From: a virus
IMG/VR virus record: IMGVR_UViG_3300020442_000362
Location: 1-64,000 of that record
Reading direction: 5' to 3' (one strand)
DNA length: 64,000 bases
A program made the translations under genes and the position numbers. Shown here piece by piece: positions 31,571-39,270 of this stretch. Within the stretch, counting starts at the first letter, position 1. Each line of letters starts with the position of its first letter. The notes beneath the pieces were generated by a model. That model ran no database searches. It saw only the letters and a list, made by a program, of their open reading frames with translations, and was not told the origin of the DNA.

Positions 31571-33900
31571 TATGCTACCCTCTCTACGAATGTGCTCATT
31601 AGAACTTTACTCTGCCTGTTTTGTTTCATACCTTTAGAGAATGCTCTAGCAATCTGAGCAGATGACTTCTGACCATCAACCTCTATCTCTTGTGAGACAG
31701 GATTAAGTTTCTTAGAATCTAGGAAGAACATCTCGTCACGACCACAATCTTTTAGTGACATCCAGCCACCATTCTTACGACAAGTGGCTCTCATCTTGTC
31801 CAAGTCCAAAGACCACATGTCTCCTTTGATATTGAAGTGAGCAAACTCACGGATTCCTTGATAAGTATTTCTACCGATAAAGTATCCGACAGTTGAACAG
31901 TTGTACCTATTACTAATCATATCCAAGTATGCCCAGTCGTATTTTTCTCTATCACCTGAAACTATGTATTTTTTCTTGGTGACAGGATCGATAAGAGTAT
32001 CAATCTTTTCTTTCCATCGACCATTCCAACCTTTACCATATACTTGGTCCATCTTTTCCCAGTTATCTTGCATACCTTTAGCATAACCAGCACCATCAGT
32101 AAGAGTGATAAAATTCATTTTATCAATATTGTGTTTCTTGATGAAACGACCAACGATACCAACAGAACACTCAAGTGCTTCAGTAAGAGGTGTACCACTC
32201 AAAGATAAAGTGTAAGAGTAGTGCCACATGAAACTATGCATCATAAATGCCATTTCATCAAAATCTTTTTGAGACATCTCGTGAGTAAGCAATTCATACA
32301 ACCAACATGAAGATCTACTCATAAAGTGTAATTGCTCTTTTTCCACTTGGTAATACTCTACAACTTTTTTGTACTGCTCACTTTCTTTTTGAGAAGCATT
32401 AGCAGAGTAGTTATCGTGGTTAGAGAAAGCAAGAACTTGGAAAGGAATATTTACTTTACGACAGAAAGTCGCAAGAGTAATAACCTGACGCATAGTATCT
32501 CTCATTACATTATGCATAGAACCAGACCAGTCAACTAGCATAATGAAACCATGATTTTTATCATCGGCACATACTTGTACTCTTTTGAAAAGATCTTCAG
32601 TCAGCTTGTAGCTGTAAAGTTTATTTACATTCAACTGACCAGACTTAGCAGTTTGAGTACGAGCATATCTTTGAGCAGACTTTTTCATCTCGAACTCTTT
32701 TACCATAAAGTCAATATCTTTTTTGATAGACTCTTGGAAGTTTTTGTAATCTTCTTTATAGTAAGCACCAGAAGTATAACCCAAGAATTTTCTACCACGA
32801 TCTTTTTCCCAGTTATCAGTATTCCAGTCAATCTCTGGAAGATATGCATAATGACCACTATCAGTAATGAATTTAGAATCGTTCATCATTTTACTCAGAG
32901 GAGTATCTTCTTCCTCACCCCAACGATTAGTTCCTCTCTTAGTCAAGATATTCATGACTTCTTTGTGGTCAATAATAGGATCTACACCGAAAGGAAACTC
33001 TGGGACTTCAACATTGCGAAAGATCTTACCCTCGAACTGAGCATGGTCGCTCATAGTTTTATCTAAGTTGTCTTGAGTGAAACCTCTAAGTTCTTCATCA
33101 TCATTATAGTCATAAGGATTATCAAACTCACCAGCAGTTTGCTCTTGCTGAGTATCACCAGCTTGGTCACCGAATGCGTTGCCAGCTTCAGATTCTTCAG
33201 ACTCTTCTTCAGTTGTTTCATCATCAGAATCACCATCATCAACATCTCCACCAACCTCTTGAAGATCTTCAAGTTCTTCTTCAAGATCCATTTCAGCTAA
33301 CTCATCAGATATAGCTTGCATCTCTTGCTTCATTGCTTCTTCTTCCTCTTGTTTTTTCTTACGAGAGTAATTAGAAAGTTCTTTAGCAAGAGTAATTACT
33401 TCTTTGAAAGTTTTACAGCTGTCTACACGAGATACAATCTCGAACTCTTCTTTAGAAAACTTGATACCAGATTTAAGACCAATCTTGAAGTAAAGATTAA
33501 TTTTGTCAATAAGTTGAAGAGAGTTGATATCTTTTTTACCGATACCGAAGAAGTCGTCATCAGCAAGTTTCTTATAACCTTTAATAAAGTCTTGACGCAA
33601 TCCAGGATATTCAGCTTGTATCATTTTCTCGATACGAACATCTTCAATAACATTGGCATATGCTTTAAGAAGTTTATCCTTAGCCATTTCTTCAGTCACT
33701 CCTTTTACTGGAGTCCAAAGAGCATGACCAACCTCGTGACCAATCATAAGGTTTTCAACCGACTCATCTACATTTACGAATGTAGGAAGTGTAAGTACAC
33801 GATTTTTTACATCGAATGATGCAGTAGGAACCTCAGCACGAACGACATTTACATCTTCCGTACTAAGCAATTTAGCAAGAACATCTTTAGAATTAGTCAT
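31570..33900 (-). CDS. cobT: CobT-like VWA protein with HExxH metallopeptidase site
   Basis: 776 residues from the ATG at 33900; the longer frame runs through the promoter. IGHEVGHALWTP (His55, Glu56, His59) plus NVIEDVRIE around residue 86 form a gluzincin-like zinc site. The middle (about 200-280) is an acidic, low-complexity segment. The C-terminal half has a VWA domain with MIDAS motif VDWSGSM and a later TLTDGAG. It resembles the CobT/peptidase proteins of cyanophages and should pair with the CobS-like AAA+ protein. In bacteria AAA+/VWA pairs remodel or activate client proteins; the client here is unknown. Confidence 0.8.
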   Translation of the reverse strand: MTNSKDVLAKLLSTEDVNVVRAEVPTASFDVKNRVLTLPTFVNVDESVENLMIGHEVGHALWTPVKGVTEEMAKDKLLKAYANVIEDVRIEKMIQAEYPGLRQDFIKGYKKLADDDFFGIGKKDINSLQLIDKINLYFKIGLKSGIKFSKEEFEIVSRVDSCKTFKEVITLAKELSNYSRKKKQEEEEAMKQEMQAISDELAEMDLEEELEDLQEVGGDVDDGDSDDETTEEESEESEAGNAFGDQAGDTQQEQTAGEFDNPYDYNDDEELRGFTQDNLDKTMSDHAQFEGKIFRNVEVPEFPFGVDPIIDHKEVMNILTKRGTNRWGEEEDTPLSKMMNDSKFITDSGHYAYLPEIDWNTDNWEKDRGRKFLGYTSGAYYKEDYKNFQESIKKDIDFMVKEFEMKKSAQRYARTQTAKSGQLNVNKLYSYKLTEDLFKRVQVCADDKNHGFIMLVDWSGSMHNVMRDTMRQVITLATFCRKVNIPFQVLAFSNHDNYSANASQKESEQYKKVVEYYQVEKEQLHFMSRSSCWLYELLTHEMSQKDFDEMAFMMHSFMWHYSYTLSLSGTPLTEALECSVGIVGRFIKKHNIDKMNFITLTDGAGYAKGMQDNWEKMDQVYGKGWNGRWKEKIDTLIDPVTKKKYIVSGDREKYDWAYLDMISNRYNCSTVGYFIGRNTYQGIREFAHFNIKGDMWSLDLDKMRATCRKNGGWMSLKDCGRDEMFFLDSKKLNPVSQEIEVDGQKSSAQIARAFSKGMKQNRQSKVLMSTFVERVA

Positions 33901-33918
33901 ATTACCTCTCAACTTTTT

Positions 33919-34016
33919 CAATTTATACAAGTATTCTACCTGAATTTGTTCCAAAAGTAAAGGTTTTTTTTACTTTTTTTAAACTTTTTTGTTATTAAAA
34001 AACAAATACTTATAAC
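33919..34016. repeat. 98-bp intergenic promoter cassette, copy 3
   Basis: Same length and nearly the same sequence as 7596-7693 and 28588-28685. Precedes the cobT-like gene. Confidence 0.75.
33933..33961 (-). promoter_or_regulatory. Early/middle promoter of cobT-like gene
   Basis: TTTACT (33956-33961), 17 nt, TAGAAT (33933-33938) on the minus strand. A ribosome binding site GAGAGG precedes the ATG at 33900. Confidence 0.7.
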
Positions 34017-34017
34017 T

Positions 34018-34581
34018 TTAATTGAAATTTCCTCTAATTACCTGCGTTGTTCTACCCTTTTTTTCGTCTTTTTTCATCTTTTTGATGGCTCTATCTAGCT
34101 TCATCTTAGACACTCGTTGTGTAAAATCGATGCCTAGCATATGGTCATACTCATGTTGGAACACACGAGCAAGATAACCATTAAGGGTTGTTCTTACTTC
34201 TTCGCCTGTAAATGTTTGGTATTTTACTTTGATTACTCTAGGTCTTGTGACCATGAGCCAGAGGTTGGGTCGAGATAGGCAACCTTCGGTCATTGTATTT
34301 ACATCTTCCGAGGACTCTTCTATCTCCATGTTGAACATTGCCATGTTCGGTAATCCGAAACTTTCTTCAGGAGTAAGGCAAAAAACTTTGTAAGGCAATC
34401 CTATTTGGTTTGCCGACAAACCTGCTCCTCCTAATTTTTTAGAAGATTCGATTAACAACAATCCAAGTTTTGCAGCTTCTTCCTGCGGATACTCGTCAAA
34501 CTTCCAATCTTCTTGTGGGGAAGTTAGTATCGGATCGTCGTATGGTATTAATTCACCTTTTACATTATCTAGAATATTCAT
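34018..34581 (-). CDS. def: Peptide deformylase
   Basis: 187 residues. All three deformylase motifs are present: GAGLSANQIG (52-61), EGCLS with the metal-binding Cys (99-103), and HEYDH (143-147) with two His ligands and the catalytic Glu. It removes the formyl group from nascent protein N-termini. Phage deformylases are common in marine myoviruses, perhaps to keep pace with high translation. It shares one base with the 59-residue gene upstream. Confidence 0.93.
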   Translation of the reverse strand: MNILDNVKGELIPYDDPILTSPQEDWKFDEYPQEEAAKLGLLLIESSKKLGGAGLSANQIGLPYKVFCLTPEESFGLPNMAMFNMEIEESSEDVNTMTEGCLSRPNLWLMVTRPRVIKVKYQTFTGEEVRTTLNGYLARVFQHEYDHMLGIDFTQRVSKMKLDRAIKKMKKDEKKGRTTQVIRGNFN

Positions 34582-34760
34582 TAACTAATTCCTAATTGTG
34601 TCTCCAATTTAGTCATTTTATCTTTTAGTTTCAACTTCATGTGTTTTAGTGTTTTAACCTTCTCCGAGTCGTACTTATATTTTTCGACTTCAGCATGAAG
34701 TTCTTGATGTTTAAAATTTACTTTATTATATTGTTCCATTAAATATGCTTGTGCGTTCAT
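34581..34760 (-). CDS. DUF465-like coiled-coil peptide, 59 aa
   Basis: ATG at 34760 gives MNAQAYLMEQYNKVNF, a helical region, and the ending LKHMKLKLKDKMTKLETQL. The LKxxKLxLKDx(I/M) pattern is that of the small bacterial DUF465/YdcH proteins. It is fully helical and likely a two-helix hairpin. Its stop overlaps the deformylase ATG by one base. Role unknown. Confidence 0.55.
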   Translation of the reverse strand: MNAQAYLMEQYNKVNFKHQELHAEVEKYKYDSEKVKTLKHMKLKLKDKMTKLETQLGIS

Positions 34761-34763
34761 ATG

Positions 34764-36485
34764 TTATGCTCCTAATTGAATTGATGAGAAGTCATTCTTC
34801 TTGACAAATTTTAGTACACTTCTAAACTTATCAAAAAGTTGGTCTCCTTTATGGGATATAACGAAAACATTTGTTCCCTCACCAATCTCATTCAATACCT
34901 GTAGGAACAAATCAGTACCACTCGTATCCATACTGCTATCAAAAATTTCATCAAGCAGTAATAGATTCGTATTTACTGAATTCTTCATCTTGGCTATTTG
35001 TCTCCAAGTAAATAGTATCGCAAGGTCTATCCTCAACTTTTCACCTTCCGAGAAACTGTCATAGGTAAACTCGTCTCTGTATCTTGAGCGAATGGTTTCA
35101 TTGAAATCTTCATCAAGTTCAAAGTGAACGAAGAAATCCATAGCTTGTAGATACTTGTTAATAAGTTTGTTAATGATGGGAAGGTACTGACGAATAATCT
35201 CAGTTTTGATACCTGTGTCAGCCAGAAGAGTTTTAGATACATCTTCGATTTGTTTTTGTTCTTCAATACTAGTTTTCTCCTCTAAAGCATCAACTGCTAA
35301 CTTGGCTAAGTCTTTCAGTTTAGCTTTTTGATTTACAACATTATCATCATCTATATTTAGATTAGATTGTTCTTCTACCAAGTCCTTATTTGTTTTTCCC
35401 AACAAACTAAGTGATTGATTGAGAGCACTTACCTCTGTGTTCTTTGACATAATGGTCTGGTTGATAGACGCAATCTCGTCATATCTTTTATTTAGTTTTT
35501 CCAGTGCTTGAGAAATGGTATCGTAATCATTCATAGTCTTACCAAGTTTATCTCTTAACTTTGTGACAATATCATTCTTATGACACTCTTCAATACTTTG
35601 CTCACACTGTGGACATATTTCATTATCTTCAAAGAACTGTATATCTTTATTAATACCTGCTTTCTTATTATTGAAACCAGCCATCATCTGTTTAACTTTT
35701 TCAATATCATCGTTTACAGTACCACTATCAGATATTTGAGTATTCAAGTAATCAACATCTTTCATTAGTTGTTCAACCTGAGCAGTAGTGTTATTAATAG
35801 TTTCTTCATTTACTCGTAGCTTTTCGTTTATCTTTTCTACAGCTTCTTCTTTTACAGTACTTAATTGTTCAAGTAATTCTTTTTGAGCATCTACATCTTT
35901 CTTAGCAATAGTAATAGCATTCTCTGCAGCAACCAACGATTCCTTAGTAAGTTTCATTCTATCAGTAAGCAACTCGTTCATAGTTCTAAAAATACGAATC
36001 TCAAGAATATCTTCAATAACTTGTCGTCTATGCCATTGCCCCATCTGCATAAATGGTAGATAACTAGCAGATCCTAGAATAACCATCTTACTAAATGTTC
36101 GCCACTCAAAACCTATTATTTGAGTTTGTAAATAAGTTTGTGTATCAGCATTACTTGCGAACGAGTCTAGCTTAATACCATCTGACCAGATCTCTAGCTT
36201 GTTGGGTTTAGCACCTCGTAATACTTTATAGTGCTTGCCATGTGTGGTAAACTCAATCTCTACTTCTAGATTCTTACCATTGATACTATTTACCAGTTGG
36301 TCTTTTTTTACTTTACGAAAAGGACGACCATATAAAGAGAACATTAATGCGTCAAGGATAGTAGATTTACCCTCACCATTCTTACCTACAATTAATGTAG
36401 TAGTAGAACGATTAAGATCTACTTCAGTCCATGCGTTTCCTGTACTTAACAGGTTTCGCCATTTAATCTTTTCAAATGTAATCAT
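34764..36485 (-). CDS. 46: Recombination nuclease subunit gp46 (Rad50/SbcC-like)
   Basis: 573 residues. TTLIVGKNGEGKSTIL is Walker A near residue 35. A long coiled coil has a CPQC zinc hook (EICPQCEQSI) near 290. The C-terminal part carries FSEGEKLRIDLAI (ABC signature) and LLLLDEIFDSS (Walker B). With gp47 it resects DNA ends for recombination-dependent replication and degrades host DNA. Overlaps gp47 by 4 nt. Confidence 0.95.
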   Translation of the reverse strand: MITFEKIKWRNLLSTGNAWTEVDLNRSTTTLIVGKNGEGKSTILDALMFSLYGRPFRKVKKDQLVNSINGKNLEVEIEFTTHGKHYKVLRGAKPNKLEIWSDGIKLDSFASNADTQTYLQTQIIGFEWRTFSKMVILGSASYLPFMQMGQWHRRQVIEDILEIRIFRTMNELLTDRMKLTKESLVAAENAITIAKKDVDAQKELLEQLSTVKEEAVEKINEKLRVNEETINNTTAQVEQLMKDVDYLNTQISDSGTVNDDIEKVKQMMAGFNNKKAGINKDIQFFEDNEICPQCEQSIEECHKNDIVTKLRDKLGKTMNDYDTISQALEKLNKRYDEIASINQTIMSKNTEVSALNQSLSLLGKTNKDLVEEQSNLNIDDDNVVNQKAKLKDLAKLAVDALEEKTSIEEQKQIEDVSKTLLADTGIKTEIIRQYLPIINKLINKYLQAMDFFVHFELDEDFNETIRSRYRDEFTYDSFSEGEKLRIDLAILFTWRQIAKMKNSVNTNLLLLDEIFDSSMDTSGTDLFLQVLNEIGEGTNVFVISHKGDQLFDKFRSVLKFVKKNDFSSIQLGA

Positions 36486-37549
36486 TCAGATGTTTCACTC
36501 TCTAACTGTTGTGCTTCAGCATATAACCCACGAAGGAAACCTGTAATCTTTTCCTTATCTAAAGTTGTTTCTACACTTTCAACATAACTAGTCAATATAT
36601 TCATAGTATCTTCTAAATTAAGTTCTTCGTCAATCTCGCCATCTTGAAACTCAGCAAAATCCTCAAGTATTCTTACATCGTGTGGGTTAGCTTTGTAAAT
36701 CTTTTTCAAGAAGTCATCAAACTTTTTAAAGTCTGATTTATTATTTACAATAACTTTTACATATTTCTCTGCCATAATAGAAGCATCGTAATCAGTGTAA
36801 TCATTTGTCACATCATCGTACTCTACTCTTTCAAACATGGTATATGGGTTTTCTATAAACTCAAGTTCCATAGTTTCTGTATCCCATATATGAAAACCTC
36901 TAGGATCTTTATAGTCAGCCCATGTTAATTCATAAGGATTCCCAAGATAATATATATGCCCATCGTTGTTCCTATGATGGTAATGACCTGAATAAACCAA
37001 ACCAAACTTTCTAAACCTTTCTGCATTTAAACCACCATGAGATTTAACCCCACGATGCATTACGAAACCAGCAATCTCTAAATGCCCCATACATATTTCT
37101 GCTTCGCTATCATTCAATCTTTCCATACTTTGTTCGTAGTTATCACTACAAATCCAGGGAAGCATAAATATCTTACGACCATCAACTGTTATATCCATGG
37201 CTTCTGCCATTACATTAATATTGCTGTATTCATTTAATAGTAAATCAATAGAGTTTGTATCATTAGTGTTCTTATAATAAGTATCATGATTACCAGCAAG
37301 CATATGCATAACCATCCCATTATCACGAATAGGATCGAAGAACATTTGTCTAGATCTTTTTAATGAATTATAATTTATGTATTTACGACGATCGAAAGTA
37401 TCGCCAAGATTTAAGATAGTTTTGATACCTCGCTCTTTTAGTGTAGGAAAGAAAGTGTTCGTATAGAACTTATCCATATAATCTAAAAAAGTTAGAGCAT
37501 CTCCTCTAGCACCGAAATGTAAATCGGTTATAATTGCAACTTTACTCAT
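36482..37549 (-). CDS. 47: Recombination nuclease subunit gp47 (Mre11/SbcD-like)
   Basis: 355 residues from the ATG at 37549 (MSKVAIITDLHFGARGD), which overlaps the upstream stop as ATGA. Metallophosphoesterase motifs are clear: DLHFG, NLGDTFDRR, LAGNHDTYY, and YSGHYHHR. It is the nuclease partner of gp46. Upstream in-frame codons belong to the previous gene and are not a likely start. Confidence 0.95.
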   Translation of the reverse strand: MSKVAIITDLHFGARGDALTFLDYMDKFYTNTFFPTLKERGIKTILNLGDTFDRRKYINYNSLKRSRQMFFDPIRDNGMVMHMLAGNHDTYYKNTNDTNSIDLLLNEYSNINVMAEAMDITVDGRKIFMLPWICSDNYEQSMERLNDSEAEICMGHLEIAGFVMHRGVKSHGGLNAERFRKFGLVYSGHYHHRNNDGHIYYLGNPYELTWADYKDPRGFHIWDTETMELEFIENPYTMFERVEYDDVTNDYTDYDASIMAEKYVKVIVNNKSDFKKFDDFLKKIYKANPHDVRILEDFAEFQDGEIDEELNLEDTMNILTSYVESVETTLDKEKITGFLRGLYAEAQQLESETSE

Positions 37550-37797
37550 TGACCGCAAACAACGAATACACCTTCTACTGCATAACAACTATCACCATGG
37601 TCAATAGTAATAGTACCAGCTTCTTGTGCTTTCGCTTCCTTCATAATAAATTTACCAGTTTCTTCGTTATATCCAACGATTGTTTTTTCCACTCCTGTAG
37701 TAAATAAGTAATGAGCCAAACTTCCCAATACTGTCACAACAACAAGAATTAAAAGTGGAATAAAATTTACCAATATGTTCTTATCGTCTTTATTCAT
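37546..37797 (-). CDS. Single-span membrane protein, 83 aa
   Basis: Starts at MNKDDKN (37797, with another Met one codon earlier), just inside the end of gp55. Residues 9-30 (NFIPLLILVVVTVLGSLAHY) are a membrane segment. The remainder is a small soluble domain with two Cys (GDSCYAVEGVFVVCGQ), probably periplasmic by charge. It overlaps gp55 by 8 nt and gp47 by 4 nt. Function unknown. Confidence 0.5.
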   Translation of the reverse strand: MNKDDKNILVNFIPLLILVVVTVLGSLAHYLFTTGVEKTIVGYNEETGKFIMKEAKAQEAGTITIDHGDSCYAVEGVFVVCGQ

Positions 37798-38335
37798 CAT
37801 CCATTGCGTCACTTATAGGTGTCGACTTCTTTTCCTTTTTCTTCTTTTCTTTTGCTTCAAAGTATGGGTCTAGTGTTTGGTTCTTTTTCATATATTCAAT
37901 ATATTGGTTAGTGCCTTCATCCCCTTCTCCTGCTTCCATAAATGCGTCAACATCCATTTCAGCAATCAGCTTTTGTTTCACATAGGTTTGCTTCTTCTCT
38001 TTCTTAATCCTGCGAAGGAAAGCATAGAAAATAATCTGCGTAAAGTATGAGAAAGGGTTGCCTGATTTATCTGGGTCGAAGTTATGTATGTATTGAATGC
38101 AGTTCTCAACTCCATCTAATATCATATCATCTCGGTAAGTATAGTTGATGAAGTTTGGTTTGTAAGAAAGGTGTGTACCAATCTTCAATAAACATTCGCC
38201 GATATACTCTGGGATTCTTGGTTTGTCTTCTTTTGCCTTTTCAGCAGCAGTGCATGCATCTTTGTATTCCTTCAGTGCTTGTAGGAACTTTTTATTGTCA
38301 ACATAATGCTGTGGCTTTTTCTTTGCATTAGCCAT
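37790..38335 (-). CDS. 55: Late-transcription sigma factor gp55
   Basis: 181 residues, the T4 gp55 size. The central part NYTYRDDMILDGVENCIQYI and FDPDKSGNPFSYFTQIIFYA matches sigma region 2 as used by gp55, with a basic RRIKKEKKQ segment after it. gp55 directs host RNA polymerase to late promoters with the gp45 clamp as activator. It has its own promoter and a GGAG site. The acidic/basic C-terminal tail is probably flexible. Confidence 0.9.
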   Translation of the reverse strand: MANAKKKPQHYVDNKKFLQALKEYKDACTAAEKAKEDKPRIPEYIGECLLKIGTHLSYKPNFINYTYRDDMILDGVENCIQYIHNFDPDKSGNPFSYFTQIIFYAFLRRIKKEKKQTYVKQKLIAEMDVDAFMEAGEGDEGTNQYIEYMKKNQTLDPYFEAKEKKKKEKKSTPISDAMDDE

Positions 38336-38358
38336 GTATTACTCCATTCATAATTATT

Positions 38359-38387
38359 ATTCTATATAAAACTTTCTTAAAAGTAAA
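38359..38387 (-). promoter_or_regulatory. Early/middle promoter of gp55
   Basis: TTTACT (38382-38387), 17 nt, TAGAAT (38359-38364) on the minus strand, giving a short leader with GGAG before the gp55 ATG. Confidence 0.7.
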
Positions 38388-38414
38388 TAATAATAATTTT
38401 TTTTATTCTGGGAC

Positions 38415-38443
38415 TTTACTTTTAAGTTTTTTCAGAGTAGATT
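38415..38443 (+). promoter_or_regulatory. Plus-strand promoter of the same family, antisense to hesB
   Basis: On the plus strand, TTTACT (38415-38420), exactly 17 nt, TAGATT (38438-38443), including the family's extended TTTACTTTTAAG. It is divergent from the gp55 promoter 27 nt away. No plus-strand gene follows; it would transcribe antisense into hesB and the genes beyond. Confidence 0.55.
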
Positions 38444-38479
38444 ATGGGGTGTAGGGGGTTAAGCAATATAAAGTAATTA

Positions 38480-38785
38480 CTAAAACCCAATAGACTCTCC
38501 ACATCCACAAGAACTAGTCACATTCGGATTAATAATCTCGATATGCGATCCAGCGAAATCTTCTTTGTAATCGATCTCGGAACCATCAACAAAAGGTTTT
38601 GCCATCATATCAATCACAATAATATCCTCGACGATTGTAGCATTACTGCTATCGTCAGTTTCATTCCACTCATATTCATAACCATTACAACCACCACCTT
38701 TCAATGATAGTCTAGCATACTTGTGTCCTGTGACAACAAGTCTGTTCTGTATGTATTCTTTAGCTTTGGGAGTTATACTTATCAA
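38480..38785 (-). CDS. hesB: HesB/IscA-like iron-sulfur carrier
   Basis: 101 residues. It starts with TTG inside a TTGA overlap with the Sm-like gene stop (4 nt). ISITPKAKEYIQNRL, LKGGGCNGYEYEW and the C-terminal SSCGCGESIGF supply the three conserved Cys of A-type iron-sulfur carriers. Such proteins occur in many marine T4-like phages and may keep host Fe-S enzymes supplied during infection. A plus-strand promoter lies just beyond its 3' end. Confidence 0.88.
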   Translation of the reverse strand: MISITPKAKEYIQNRLVVTGHKYARLSLKGGGCNGYEYEWNETDDSSNATIVEDIIVIDMMAKPFVDGSEIDYKEDFAGSHIEIINPNVTSSCGCGESIGF

Positions 38786-39270
38786 TGGATTGTCTTTTTC
38801 TTTTTGCCTATGCCAGAAAGCAAGTAATCTAAAACTTCTGCAGTATCCTCTAATCTTGGATCTTCAGGTAATACTTCCTCGGCTCTTTCTTGCATAGCTT
38901 GGGCAGTCTTTCTTAGCATTCCTTGAGTATCGGATAATCTTTTCTTTGGCACTGGGATATCGACTAGTCTTTCGTATTCTTCAACTAACTCGATATAAAA
39001 GGGGATAGAAAAGTTATGCAGACATTTAGTAAACATTAGATTATCTTTTCTAAAGGTAAACTTTCTATCTTCTGCGAAACCACAAAATGGTGCAGCAGCA
39101 GTGACATCAACGACCATATCTTGTCGTCTGTCGTGAATAGTTTTTAACTCAAAAGGATATTCAACTGAAATAGTTTCAGTATCTTCACCACGAATAGTAG
39201 CCACTAGAGTTTCCCCTGTGGTTAGCTTCAACAAAATAAACTCGTCATCCTCTTTAATTAGTTTATCCAT
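38782..39270 (-). CDS. Sm-like beta protein, 162 aa
   Basis: The N-terminal 100 residues (ILLKLTTGETLVATIRGE, then APFCGFAEDRKFTFRKDNL) have an Sm-like strand pattern and parallel the 104-residue protein at 21860-22174. A helical acidic C-terminus (LRKTAQAMQERAEEVLPED) is extra and ends in a basic GKKKKT. It overlaps uvsW by 8 nt and hesB by 4 nt. Role unknown. Confidence 0.5.
   Translation of the reverse strand: MDKLIKEDDEFILLKLTTGETLVATIRGEDTETISVEYPFELKTIHDRRQDMVVDVTAAAPFCGFAEDRKFTFRKDNLMFTKCLHNFSIPFYIELVEEYERLVDIPVPKKRLSDTQGMLRKTAQAMQERAEEVLPEDPRLEDTAEVLDYLLSGIGKKKKTIH

Noticed and set aside
27374-33900. CobS/CobT-like genes as evidence of cobalamin synthesis
   Set aside because: No other cobalamin gene is present and the CobT-like protein carries an extra peptidase site, so a metabolic reading is not supported by this window.
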